From: a virus
IMG/VR virus record: IMGVR_UViG_3300037584_004752
Coordinates: 1-41,852 of that record
DNA: 41,852 bases
Strand: one strand, 5' to 3'
Shown: one piece after another, positions 6,475-16,200 of the stretch
How positions within the stretch are numbered: the stretch's first letter is position 1
Layout of the letters: each line of letters begins with the position of its first letter
Program-made: the position numbers and the translations under genes
Notes under the pieces: model-generated
Databases searched by the model: none
Seen by the model: only the letters and a program-made list of their open reading frames with translations
What the model was told of the DNA's origin: nothing

Positions 6475-8077
6475 AATTAGCCTCATACTGTTTAAAATAC
6501 TTTCCTAATGGAAAATTGTATTGATGGTAAGTACCTAACAAATGTAAAGTTTGTTTAGATCTTGTTGCACCTGTATACCATACCCTAAGTTCTTTTACCT
6601 TATCTGCTAAATTCTTTTTATCAAAATGAGATGGAAAGTTGCACTTACTAGCAAGAACTACATTATCTGCTTCTCCACCTTTTACTTGATGTATTGTATC
6701 AATAATAATTTTTGGGGGTTGTGTAAGATCTACACCTTCATTCATAAGCTTTTGAAAGTATTGTTTATCTTTATCCTTAAATTTTCTTTTAAACACTTGA
6801 TTCCATTTACCCTTTTCATCTCGCATACCACACCTTAAATGTAATTCATCAAATGTAAATACCTGATTTGGATGAGCAAAGCTCCATTTTTTACTGTCCG
6901 ATGACCGGTATCCGTGGTCTATGTTTAATAAATATTCATACATTGTTACAGCTTCTTCTCTGTTTATGCTGCCACCATCACATATTTTTTCCCAATATTG
7001 TATTGCGTAAAACTGGTTTGGTTCGAATGATTTATTATTTTTTTGATCTTGATAATACAATCCAAGATTCTTTGCCTCTGTTTGTAATTCTTTTTTTACA
7101 TCGTTTATTCTTGCAAGCACCATCCAACTACCATCCATATTCCAAGGCACTTTCTTCAAACCATTCCATCTATACACCGCACCTTCTTTGTCATTAGAAT
7201 AAAATTCTTTTGGCACTCTGTTATCGCCCATAGAGTTTAATAAACATTTAGAAAAAAAATGTATGTTTTTATTAAGTCTTACAGATTTTTTTAATACAAG
7301 TGATTTACCAGGAAAAGTTTGAAACAAAGTTACATCAGCACCATTCCACTCATAAATTGCTTGGTCATCATCTCCTGCAATGTATACACGTTCCACACCT
7401 TCAGACATTTTAACCACCATATCCCATTGCAAAGGTGTTAGATCCTGAGCTTCATCAACCATCAATACTTTGAAAGGCACCACTAGTCCATCATCAATAA
7501 ACTTTTGCACCATATCTGTGAAATCTAACCTGTCTGGTGTCCGTTTTCCGTTTTCCAACTCCATTGTCTTAAATTGTTCGTATCCTGCAATAATTGATTT
7601 AAACTGTTGTAACCTTACACTTTTTCTTGATTGTTGTTTATACAGCCACACAGGATCAACTTTCATATTTCTTGCCCTGTCATATATTTGTAAAGACCAA
7701 TTGTTATAAACTTTTTGATCATCATGGCCATCTTTGTAATTAATTTTAATTGTTCCATATTGTGTATGAAACATAAGCATGTCTGCTTTTGGATCTAAAA
7801 CAGGTATCTCAGCAAACTGTTGTCTTGCTAACGAGTGCAATGTTCTAAAATATTTAAATGCATCTTCATCGTAACCCTTAAATTTTTGTCTAACTCTAGT
7901 TACACATTCATTTACAGCTTTGTTTGTAAAAGATACATAACATATCTCATCAGGAGAATATCCTTTTTCAAGATAACGTTTAACACGTTTCAAAAGGTTC
8001 TCTGTTTTTCCAGTGCCAGGTGGTCCAAAGATCTTAATTGTCTTCCCACGCAGCCTTTGTTTTAACGAATTTGACAT
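6467..8077 (-). CDS. UvrD/Rep-like superfamily 1 helicase
   Basis: About 536 residues from the ATG at 8077 (a GTG at 8095 is an alternative; neither has a clear ribosome site). Motifs in order: Walker A GPPGTGKT (about 18-25), motif Ia SFTNKAV, Walker B VDEAQD (about 207-212), motif III AGDDDQAIYEWNGAD, motif V HQVKGGEADNVVL and motif VI WYTGATRSKQTLHLL. This is a complete SF1A ATPase that would unwind duplex DNA 3'-5'. No DnaB-type helicase is visible, so it may be the replicative or recombination helicase. The 5' end overlaps the primase gene by about 44 bases. Confidence 0.92.
   Translation of the reverse strand: MSNSLKQRLRGKTIKIFGPPGTGKTENLLKRVKRYLEKGYSPDEICYVSFTNKAVNECVTRVRQKFKGYDEDAFKYFRTLHSLARQQFAEIPVLDPKADMLMFHTQYGTIKINYKDGHDDQKVYNNWSLQIYDRARNMKVDPVWLYKQQSRKSVRLQQFKSIIAGYEQFKTMELENGKRTPDRLDFTDMVQKFIDDGLVVPFKVLMVDEAQDLTPLQWDMVVKMSEGVERVYIAGDDDQAIYEWNGADVTLFQTFPGKSLVLKKSVRLNKNIHFFSKCLLNSMGDNRVPKEFYSNDKEGAVYRWNGLKKVPWNMDGSWMVLARINDVKKELQTEAKNLGLYYQDQKNNKSFEPNQFYAIQYWEKICDGGSINREEAVTMYEYLLNIDHGYRSSDSKKWSFAHPNQVFTFDELHLRCGMRDEKGKWNQVFKRKFKDKDKQYFQKLMNEGVDLTQPPKIIIDTIHQVKGGEADNVVLASKCNFPSHFDKKNLADKVKELRVWYTGATRSKQTLHLLGTYHQYNFPLGKYFKQYEANYV
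6904..6915 (+). repeat. GC-rich 12-base motif, copy 3 (10/12)
   Basis: ACCGGTATCCGT inside the UvrD-like helicase gene, preceded by a further half-copy TGTCCG at 6895-6900. Confidence 0.45.
7533..7544 (+). repeat. GC-rich 12-base motif, copy 4 (11/12)
   Basis: TCTGGTGTCCGT inside the same helicase gene, followed by TTTCCGTTTTCC. It encodes KRTPD on the minus strand. Confidence 0.55.
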
Positions 8078-9605
8078 CTTTATTCTTATGCTCACTTTGT
8101 TTTGGTAGAGTCACAACCCAATGTCTAGATTGAATTCCTTTGAACTTAGCTTTGGGTTTAGCTCCACCTTGTTCTAAGAATCTTGTACATTCTTTTTCAT
8201 TCCAATTGTAACTCATTTTTTTCATAAAAGCTCTAAACGTCTCAAGTTTAAATCTCATTTCTGTTTCGTCACGCCATATATTACCACTATCTATTTGGTC
8301 AAATTCTGTAGTATCTTCAACATCTTCTAAGAATCTTCCCATTCTAGAATTAAATACATCGCTACTTTCTTCTCCTGCATCAAAACCCTCCATATCTTGT
8401 TTGTTTGAGATTAACTCTTCAAGCCAATCTCTATAAGGATCAGGATCTCTTTTAGTTGGTTTCAATGCTCTCCAAACAATATCAAAATTTAAAAGTTGTT
8501 CTCCAAGTAATTGTTGTTGGTATAATTGTTTTGTTGAAAGTCTAATTGATTTACCTTGAATAGGTAATATCCAATAAGGTTCAGGATATGAATTTACTTT
8601 TATTAATTTACCAACTTCAGGTAAAGCTTCATTTGCACCTATACCAAGTTTACGTTTTACACATTCACTTGATACACAATGCATTCTAGCAATAGATGTT
8701 TTACACTTAAAAGCATACTCTTTGTTTTCAACACCTTTAAATATATTTTGTAATTCTTTTGGATGTAGCTTTTCACTACAAACCTTTGTCATCATCTCCC
8801 TTGTCCACTCTTCGTACATGACAGGATCGGGATTTATTTTCTTTGCTAACACTGCAACATTAAACATTGCATCATTTCTACCCTCACCTTTTTGTACTTT
8901 GTTTTTCATAAAGTTTACTACACAAGGTGGGTAGTCTTTTGTTTCATCATCTTGAAATATTTTTAACTTTTTAAATTCAGCAGGTGTGAGTCTGTATTGT
9001 TTTACAAACTCATATAAGTTTTCTAATTTAATTGAGTTACACTGATCATCCATTGCAACTCTAGTTGGCATATTAAATTTTTGATATGGTAAGTTTACAA
9101 AATTACCTTTTCTCTTTTCATCCCAGTTATCAGGTGTAAGATCAACTTCATCTTGTGCAGGAAATATATCTGTTGTAGTATCGTTAATACCTAAATCTGA
9201 TGCAATCTCGATTAATTTTTTACGCATCGCAGATGCAGCAACTACACCATCGATAAATAAAATTAAATGGAGTCCGTTGGATTTTGATCTGAATGGTATG
9301 AGCGGGTATTTTCTTTTCCGTATAATCGATATAACTTCCTGATGCTGTATATTATAACGATCAACATCGATGACCCCCCAACTGCATGTATTATCATCTC
9401 TAATGGGTACTGATCCATAATAGGCTTCTCCTTTTAAATGTTGTTTCCAATGTTCAATTGTTATTGGTTTAGGTTCAACCCAATGTTTGAATTCTGCCTT
9501 GCCTTTTGAGTTTTTCTTACCCGTTGGTTTGGAAACACCAAAATATGTAGTAGAGCCCTGGAAGAGTTCTACAAACTCCTCCAGGGTTTTGTCAAGTAGG
9601 TCCAT
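8034..9605 (-). CDS. Archaeo-eukaryotic-type primase (AEP/PrimPol family)
   Basis: Predicted 523 residues. The N-terminal catalytic region shows the AEP signature: GVIDVDRYN with D80 and D82 as metal ligands, then RSKSNGLHLILF with H113 (the sxH motif), and a downstream TTDIFPAQDEVD acidic motif (about 144-155). A middle Cys/His-containing part (CKTSIARMHCVSSEC, about 303-317) may bind zinc or form a PriCT-type region. It would prime, and possibly extend, DNA. It starts two bases after the preceding stop and its 3' end overlaps the helicase gene, so primase and helicase are coupled. Confidence 0.85.
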   Translation of the reverse strand: MDLLDKTLEEFVELFQGSTTYFGVSKPTGKKNSKGKAEFKHWVEPKPITIEHWKQHLKGEAYYGSVPIRDDNTCSWGVIDVDRYNIQHQEVISIIRKRKYPLIPFRSKSNGLHLILFIDGVVAASAMRKKLIEIASDLGINDTTTDIFPAQDEVDLTPDNWDEKRKGNFVNLPYQKFNMPTRVAMDDQCNSIKLENLYEFVKQYRLTPAEFKKLKIFQDDETKDYPPCVVNFMKNKVQKGEGRNDAMFNVAVLAKKINPDPVMYEEWTREMMTKVCSEKLHPKELQNIFKGVENKEYAFKCKTSIARMHCVSSECVKRKLGIGANEALPEVGKLIKVNSYPEPYWILPIQGKSIRLSTKQLYQQQLLGEQLLNFDIVWRALKPTKRDPDPYRDWLEELISNKQDMEGFDAGEESSDVFNSRMGRFLEDVEDTTEFDQIDSGNIWRDETEMRFKLETFRAFMKKMSYNWNEKECTRFLEQGGAKPKAKFKGIQSRHWVVTLPKQSEHKNKDVKFVKTKAAWEDN

Positions 9606-9606
9606 A

Positions 9607-10401
9607 CTAGAATGGAGTTTTTTCTACCGATTCTTCTTTTCCGTGGTTAACTCTGACAGCACCTTTTTTACAAGTTTCATAAAACTCAAAAGCTGTTTTT
9701 ATTGTCTCTTCGCTCTCCACAGTTCCAATATGCTCAATCTCCCAACCATACCATGATCCAAGATTGTTTTTTTCTAAAACAGTCTTCATGTTATATTTTT
9801 GAGTGAAAGGAGCAGGTTTAAAGAACCCTTTTCCATCTTTTTTCTTTGCTCTCAAAGACATCATCATAGAATTCCACTTCTTAGATTTTTTTCTTTGAGT
9901 TGACTTCATAGTAATTAATGCTGTTGATGATTTATCTTCTTCAACAATCATTACATAATGAGATGCTGTCTCTTCTATGTAATTACCATTTTCTAGTCTA
10001 TCTTTACCATCGTCACCTCTGGTAGTTTTACTCATGATATCCGAATCAGCAGGATACACATTTATAGGAGCAGAGCTACCTTCTTGGCCTCTGTCTCTCC
10101 ATTCAATGTACTCCAACTTATAATAGCAAGGGATAACTGTTATACCTTGTTGTCCATTATAAAGCTCATCGGTTACTGTGTTGTAGATCATTCCAGGTCT
10201 TGCGCTCTCAATGAACTGGCTATCTCCTTGAGTAACTTGTGGTGATAGTTGTCCTAGAACTTTTAGGAATGGTAATGCTAGACTTTTTGAATCTACATTA
10301 TCAAAACCCGTATCAGCGAATTGCTCAATACTAACTGCAGCAACTGCACCGGCTTCTTTTTTAATCGATACTTCGTTCGATTTTCCGTCATTTAGTTTCA
10401 T
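9607..10401 (-). CDS. Probable single-stranded-DNA-binding protein
   Basis: Predicted 264 residues with no enzyme motif. The C-terminus is acidic and ends in Pro-Phe (KEESVEKTPF), like the protein-interaction tails of bacterial SSB (ends IPF) and T7 gp2.5 (ends in Phe). The middle is beta-rich with aromatic residues (VIPCYYKLEYIEW). It lies directly upstream of the primase and helicase genes, where many phages place their SSB. The assignment rests on context and the tail, so another replication accessory protein is possible. Confidence 0.55.
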   Translation of the reverse strand: MKLNDGKSNEVSIKKEAGAVAAVSIEQFADTGFDNVDSKSLALPFLKVLGQLSPQVTQGDSQFIESARPGMIYNTVTDELYNGQQGITVIPCYYKLEYIEWRDRGQEGSSAPINVYPADSDIMSKTTRGDDGKDRLENGNYIEETASHYVMIVEEDKSSTALITMKSTQRKKSKKWNSMMMSLRAKKKDGKGFFKPAPFTQKYNMKTVLEKNNLGSWYGWEIEHIGTVESEETIKTAFEFYETCKKGAVRVNHGKEESVEKTPF

Positions 10402-10412
10402 ATTATTACCTA

Positions 10413-10952
10413 TTATTTGTTCGTTATTTTCGTTTTATTTGCGATGTACACTCCGAACAGATCAAAAGGTAGTTCTTTACCACCCTCAACTTGTTCTCTT
10501 ACAAAAGCTTTCAACGTCATTGGTTCTACTTTTTCTTTTTTATTGTAAGCAAAACCATTGTCATCACAAACTTTTATAAGTTCCGAGACTTGGTTGTCTT
10601 GTCCTCTGCCGAAACTTGCAGTTATAGTATTTTTAATTAAATCCTCATAACCTCTATTTCGTAACCAGCTGAACGCTTCGTCAACACGTGATTCAGGAAT
10701 TTTCGCTGCATAGAATGGTTTAACTTCTACAGTTGAACCATCTGCTAACTTCAGCAAAGATACACCAGCTTCCTGCATCATCTCTGGAATTATTCTTTCT
10801 TCCATGTCTCTTGCTTTATGCTTGAGTAATGAAAGTTTTTCTTCTTCTTGTTCTATTTGTTTGTTAAGATCTTTTAAGTGATTACATTTGTCAGATATAG
10901 ATTTTACACTATCCTGACTAATGTCAATTTTTGACATTTTTTCAATATCCAT
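10413..10952 (-). CDS. Conserved phage protein with N-terminal coiled coil, unknown function
   Basis: About 179 residues. The ATG at 10952 is chosen because AGGAGG stands nine bases upstream; the TTG at 10973 lacks one. Residues 20-60 form a coiled coil (LNKQIEQEEEKLSLLKHKAR). Then comes a region with AFSWLRNRGYEDLIKNTI and SFGRGQD, and a C-terminal domain with TLKAFVREQVEGGKELPFD. I recall this arrangement in T7-like and marine podoviruses near replication genes. Its function is not known to me. It is the first gene of the replication operon. Confidence 0.65.
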   Translation of the reverse strand: MDIEKMSKIDISQDSVKSISDKCNHLKDLNKQIEQEEEKLSLLKHKARDMEERIIPEMMQEAGVSLLKLADGSTVEVKPFYAAKIPESRVDEAFSWLRNRGYEDLIKNTITASFGRGQDNQVSELIKVCDDNGFAYNKKEKVEPMTLKAFVREQVEGGKELPFDLFGVYIANKTKITNK

Positions 10953-11022
10953 ATTTATCCTCCTGGACTTCAATAAATTATTTATTTGATCTTTGCAAGA
11001 AAAAAATATAAAAAGTTTTCGG
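10953..11022. promoter_or_regulatory. Divergent promoter gap between replication operon and SNF2 helicase
   Basis: This is a 70-base AT-rich gap between divergent genes. On the minus strand TTGCAA and TATTGA are 17 bases apart and could be the -35 and -10 for the replication operon. No convincing plus-strand -10 consensus is seen. Confidence 0.35.
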
Positions 11023-12450
11023 ATGTGGATCTACCCTTATAAAACTCAACCCTATGAGCATCAACGTAATGCGTTAAGAGAATCAGCTGAAAAAAATAAT
11101 TGGGCTTATTTTATGGAGATGGGTACTGGTAAAACAAAAGTAACTATTGATAACATTGGTTTTTTATTTTTACAAAGAAAAATAAATTCTTGTTTAATTA
11201 TTGCACCTAAATCAGTATATTTAAATTGGCAATCTGAAATAGAAACTCACATGCCTGATGTTATAAAGTATAGGATATATAAGTGGAATATAGATAAACC
11301 AAAAGATTATTATAGACTTAATGAATTTTCACACCTTAGAATCTTTCTAATAAACGTTGAAGCTTTATCAACCAAAAGGGGACTTGAGGGTTGTGTGGAT
11401 TATCTTACAAGAAATAAATTAAATTTTGTAACAGTGGATGAATCAACCACAATAAAAAACAGACAAGCAAAACGAACAAAAAACATTTTAGCACTAGGAA
11501 AAATAAGTCATATAAAGCGAATATTAACAGGATCCCCAATAACAAAATCTCCATTAGATCTATTTACACAATGTCAGTTCTTAAGTCCAGAATTATTAGG
11601 TTTTCATAGTTATTTAGCATTTAGAAATCGTTATGCAGAAATGACTGACATACCAGTTGGTTCAGGAAGGTATATATCGGTGCCCAAATACTACAAAAGA
11701 CTTGAAGAACTAGAAGAAAAAATGAAAGGTTTTGCTACTCGTATACGTAAAGATCAATGTTTAGATTTAAAACCTAAAGTAAGAACTAGAAGGTACATTG
11801 AACTAGATGGTGAAGGCAAAAAAATATATGACCGTCTAAGAACATCTGCGCTAGCAATAGTTGAAGATAGTACAATATCATTTTCTAATAAGTTAACAGA
11901 AATAATAAAGTTACATCAGGTATGTAATGGTTTTACTAAAAATGATGATGGTAAAATATTAAAATTACATAAACAAAAACTAAATGCACTTGAAGAAGCA
12001 TTAGAAGAAACTGATGGCAAAGTAATTATATGGGCAAATTATTTATATAATATTCATGAGATAAAAGATTTTTTGATTGATAAATATGGAGAAGAATCTA
12101 CTGTGTGTATTTATGGAGAAGTTAGCGTTGAAAATAGAAAAAATGCTGTGGATCGTATACAAAACGATGACAGTTGTCGTTTCATGGTTGCTAATCCTAC
12201 TACTGGGGGCTTTGGTCTTACTCTTACCGCTTGTAATACTGTTATCTATTATTCAAACTCATATAACTTAGAAATAAGAATGCAATCAGAAGATAGAGCT
12301 CACAGGCTTGGACAAAAAGGAACTGTTGTTTACATAGATATTGTTGCTAGAAATACATTAGATGAAGCTATTATGAAGTCGCTAACTAATAAAGGTAAGC
12401 TTGCTGCTAAAACATTAGGGGAAGAAGATCTTAAGAGCTGGCTTCTGTAA
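11023..12450 (+). CDS. SNF2-type superfamily 2 helicase
   Basis: About 475 residues from the ATG at 11023, beginning MWIYPYKTQPYEHQRNAL; a TTG at 10993 is less likely. Motif Q-like YEHQ precedes motif I GTGKT (34-38), motif Ia APKSVYLNWQ, motif II DEST (139-142, in place of DEAH), motif III LTGSP, motif V TGGFGLTLTAC and motif VI QSEDRAHRLGQ. SNF2-like phage helicases translocate on DNA and are linked to recombination or fork remodelling. It is the only plus-strand gene between 3164 and the right edge. Its 3' end overlaps the convergent nuclease gene by 20 bases. Confidence 0.92.
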   Translation: MWIYPYKTQPYEHQRNALRESAEKNNWAYFMEMGTGKTKVTIDNIGFLFLQRKINSCLIIAPKSVYLNWQSEIETHMPDVIKYRIYKWNIDKPKDYYRLNEFSHLRIFLINVEALSTKRGLEGCVDYLTRNKLNFVTVDESTTIKNRQAKRTKNILALGKISHIKRILTGSPITKSPLDLFTQCQFLSPELLGFHSYLAFRNRYAEMTDIPVGSGRYISVPKYYKRLEELEEKMKGFATRIRKDQCLDLKPKVRTRRYIELDGEGKKIYDRLRTSALAIVEDSTISFSNKLTEIIKLHQVCNGFTKNDDGKILKLHKQKLNALEEALEETDGKVIIWANYLYNIHEIKDFLIDKYGEESTVCIYGEVSVENRKNAVDRIQNDDSCRFMVANPTTGGFGLTLTACNTVIYYSNSYNLEIRMQSEDRAHRLGQKGTVVYIDIVARNTLDEAIMKSLTNKGKLAAKTLGEEDLKSWLL

Positions 12451-13099
12451 TCTTATTATACTGCTCAACTCTTTCTAAAAATTTATCTCCATACTCTTTT
12501 AATTCTGACTCATTTAGTCGGAATTCTTGATATTGTAAAGCTCTGCTACACATAGATATTACACCTTGTTCTATTGGACCGTAATTTTTTACATGAGCTA
12601 AATAGTATGCACCAAGCTGTAACTTGTAATCCTCAACCCATTCTTCTTTTTTTGGTTTGTTAGTTTGTTTCCAATCTACAATACTTGGCTTACCATAACA
12701 CATAGCTGTTAAATCACATGTGCCTGCAAATTTATTTTCGTATTCTAAGCTTACTTCGTTTCCCCAAATTTCATCAAGTTTTATATTATCCAGAATTGTT
12801 TTAGCCATCATTCTTGGCTTACTTCCTTCTTCCATAGCGTTGTAATAACCCTGACCATTAAGAGAATATTCTAATACTTGATGCATCTCTGTACCAATTG
12901 TAGATGCTTGTCTCATAATTCTGTCAGCCTCAGCATCTCCAACTTTTCTACGCCAGTTTTCTAAAAATCTTTTATCTTTTGTGGCCCCAAGTATATTTGT
13001 TACACTCGGTACTTTGACATTATCAACTAAATACTTTCTTCCGTTTGTGTCTGAAAATCTATTATAGTGCTTGTAAGGATACTTCTTTAAAAGCTTCAT
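12431..13099 (-). CDS. PD-(D/E)XK exonuclease (Cas4/RecB-like)
   Basis: Predicted 222 residues. The fold markers are GTEMHQVLE (69-77, with H73), then D129 in AGTCDL, the (D/E)xK pair D142-W-K144 in SIVDWKQTN, and the downstream YKLQLGAYYLA helix (158-168). This matches phage exonucleases of the RecB/Cas4-like PD-(D/E)XK group, which degrade DNA ends for recombination or recycling of host DNA. It ends in a 20-base overlap with the oppositely oriented SNF2 helicase gene. Confidence 0.88.
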   Translation of the reverse strand: MKLLKKYPYKHYNRFSDTNGRKYLVDNVKVPSVTNILGATKDKRFLENWRRKVGDAEADRIMRQASTIGTEMHQVLEYSLNGQGYYNAMEEGSKPRMMAKTILDNIKLDEIWGNEVSLEYENKFAGTCDLTAMCYGKPSIVDWKQTNKPKKEEWVEDYKLQLGAYYLAHVKNYGPIEQGVISMCSRALQYQEFRLNESELKEYGDKFLERVEQYNKITEASS

Positions 13100-13108
13100 G
13101 CTTATCTT

Positions 13109-13288
13109 TTACTGCATCATATCCATAAGTAAAGTTAAAAGTACAGCTCCCATACCCCCAACAATCCAATATTCTAATCTTTTTATTCTTTCTTTCATCT
13201 CTTTTATTTGTTCAAACGTTTGCTTTTGCATTATTCTGCAAAGTTTTTCGTGATCTTCAATTTTTTGTATTGCAGATTTTTTAGGCAT
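13109..13288 (-). CDS. 59-residue tail-anchored coiled-coil protein, XhlA/holin-like
   Basis: The frame starts at an ATG at 13288, overlapping the end of the large ejection-protein gene by eight bases. Residues 5-40 form a charged helix (FEQIKEMKERIKRLEYW), followed by one hydrophobic segment (WIVGGMGAVLLTLLMDMM, 41-58). A coiled coil with a C-terminal membrane anchor is the plan of haemolysin XhlA-family lysis proteins. Lysis, or anchoring of the ejection apparatus, are alternatives. Confidence 0.6.
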   Translation of the reverse strand: MPKKSAIQKIEDHEKLCRIMQKQTFEQIKEMKERIKRLEYWIVGGMGAVLLTLLMDMMQ

Positions 13289-16200
13289 TTCCCATCTCTC
13301 TTCTTCTTGCTGCAGCTATTGTTGTTGGATCGTTTGGAAATAGATCTGCTACTTGTTGCGATGTTACTTGTCCGGTGTTCGCTTGTGTTTGTGGAGCAAC
13401 AGGATTTTGTAATTGTATATCACCCATCACTGATTCAACTTGCTCTCGATCTCTTTCTTCTTCTTCTGCATCTACAACAGCATTGTTTTGTAAAGATTTT
13501 TGAATCATACCTACTAGTTTATTATCCTCTTCTGCACTTCCTGATGATTCGGTAAAATCATTTGCAAACATAATTTCCTGTACTTTATCAGGTACGTTTT
13601 CAAATTTAGGTTCAGGTATAGACATTGGCAAATTAGATAATTTTTCTATAATCTCTGTTTCACTAATAGTTTTTGGATCAACTTTTGGTATGTCTTTATC
13701 TTCGTCAGCAAGGTAATTTATAAGTCTTGCTAATGCATCTCTTTTTCTAGTTAAACCAAGTTTCATAGCAGATCCAGTGACTGCTTTTGTTTTTCCTAAA
13801 ATGCCATTAACCTTTAAGGCATCAACAATTGTTTGTACACTTCTACCTGAGTAATAATCTCTTCCAGGTAAGAAAGTTGCTTTAGTTGTACCTGTACCAA
13901 TCTTTTCACCTCGTAATAATTTTAATGTTTCTTCTGGTAAAAGAGCATCATTCATAGCTCTTATTGCAACTGGATCTGAAAGTATTTGTCCTGCTCTTCT
14001 TGCTAGTAATAACAGTGCTGCTGTAGCAATTCCACCAGGTGCCCCACCAAAAAAAAGTCCACCAGCAATTCCTCCACCTAGTGTAAGTCTTCTAGCTAAA
14101 AATTGAGATGGGTCAGCCAATTTGGTTTCACCGATCGCTTTCATATAAGATGCAAAATTATAAAATTCTTCTGCACCTTTATTGCCAAGCATATACTGTA
14201 TTTTTCTTCTACCAGCTTCGTCAAATGAGTTTGCAATACCAAAAGATTTCATAAATTTAGTAGCATCAAATTCTGCAAAGTTATCAGCACCAAATTTTAA
14301 TTCAGTCGTATCAAATATTCCGTTATTTCTTTTTACACTTTCGATACTAAAATCTGACAAATTTCTTTTTTGATCTCTTGTCATTACTTTTAATGTATCT
14401 GTAAGATAGGACGCACCAGCGTTAATAGAAGCGTCCTCATCTATAAAATTCCACACAGACTTTGCTCCAGCATCGGAGGGACTACCAAATGCTCTTAAAA
14501 ATTTGTTAAATGCGTATTTTGCAGTAACTGCTTTAAATAAATCTTCACCACCTTGGGTAGATTTAACGCCTATTTCTCTTGATCCTTCAGCACCAATAAG
14601 TTTTTTAAACTGTACTAATGCATCTACAGAATCATTTTCAAATACTTCTCGTCCAATGTCTTTGAATAATTGATCTCTGTATTGCGTACCTGCACCTTGA
14701 AAACCCTCTAGACTTTTTGCAGTAAATACGTTTCTATCAAATTTTCTTATGCTTTTTACAAGTGGAGATAATTGATAAAAACCTTGAACATCAGAAAATA
14801 TTTTATTAGCAGTTAATAATTGATCTTTTAAAAGATTAGCTGCTTGTTGTGTTTTTTCAATATATTGATCTGCAAGAGGTTTTCCACCTTGTTTAGCTAT
14901 TGTATCGTAAGTTGCTTTTATACCTTCATCATCTAAAAATTTTGCTGGGTTAGCAATATCTTCTCCAAATTTTGCAAAATCTGTTTCCATAGCTTCCCGC
15001 ATTATAAACATATTGTCTTTTAATGTTTGATATCTACTACCTTGAATTGCATTATTTAACATGGTCATTACACCTTTAAATTGTTTTGGTGTAATAAATC
15101 CATCTCTAATTTGTATCATTGATTTCATAAACAAGTTTATAGGGTCTGCCTGCATAGTAAGTAATTTTTCTATGTCCATTGGTTTGGCTGCTACACCATA
15201 CATACCTTCTAAGTATTCACTAAATTCAGGAAACTGTGATTGGTTTTCTTCTAAAAATTCTTTTGCTGCTTGTTGAGTTTTTTGTAATTTTATTATTCTT
15301 GGGTTACCAGATGTAATAGCTAAATTATCAAAAGTTTTATAAGCACTTTCATATAAGTTTACATTTTCTACAAAAACTTTTTCTGCTTGTTTTCTAATAC
15401 TACTGTTGATTGCACTTACTTTTAACAATGGCGCGTATGCTTGTAGATCTTCCAAATATCTTTTACCACCTGCAATCTCTGCCTCTGATTTAGCAATTTT
15501 TCCTATAGGTGATACCAATGGAAATACCCCCATGAATCTAAAATAGTTTCTTCCAAGACCTGAAAAAGTTCCTTGTCCCTCTTTCAATGCAGATAATAAG
15601 GGTAGTGGTAAACCCTTATCTCTTGCAAATTGTGCAAGTTCTTTTTGTTTAGGACCCACTGTTCCAAAAGCTTTTCTCATCATTTTACCCATAGGTCCAA
15701 ATATAAATGGTGAAAGTAAAGATGCTCCTGTATTCCACATCATCGCATTTTTCATTGCAACACCTGCGTTTACTAGTTGATCTCTTTCAACATCACCCTC
15801 TGGTATTTCAGATAAATCATCTGCTAAGGCTGATGCAATTTGTACACCTGCTTGTTCATTTAGGGTATCATAAGTTAAAGCTCCAGCTCCAGCTCCAGCA
15901 GTACCACCTAAAATAGATTGTACTTCTGTTTTTAATAAAGGACCTCTATAAGCTCTTGATAATGGGTCAACTAATTTTCCTAAACCTCTAATAGCACCAC
16001 CAAATAATTTAAATCGTCCTGGTAGTCTGTCTGCTATTTTTACTGCTTGTTGTGCAAAAAATCCAGGTCCTTTGCCAAAAAGATTTCCATCTTTTGCTGC
16101 TTTAAATATTTTTTTTCTGTTAGCTACGTAAGGATAGATTGATCCTCCTATGTCTCCAACTAATTCATAAGTATCTTGCCCAACACCTGTTGATACTTGT

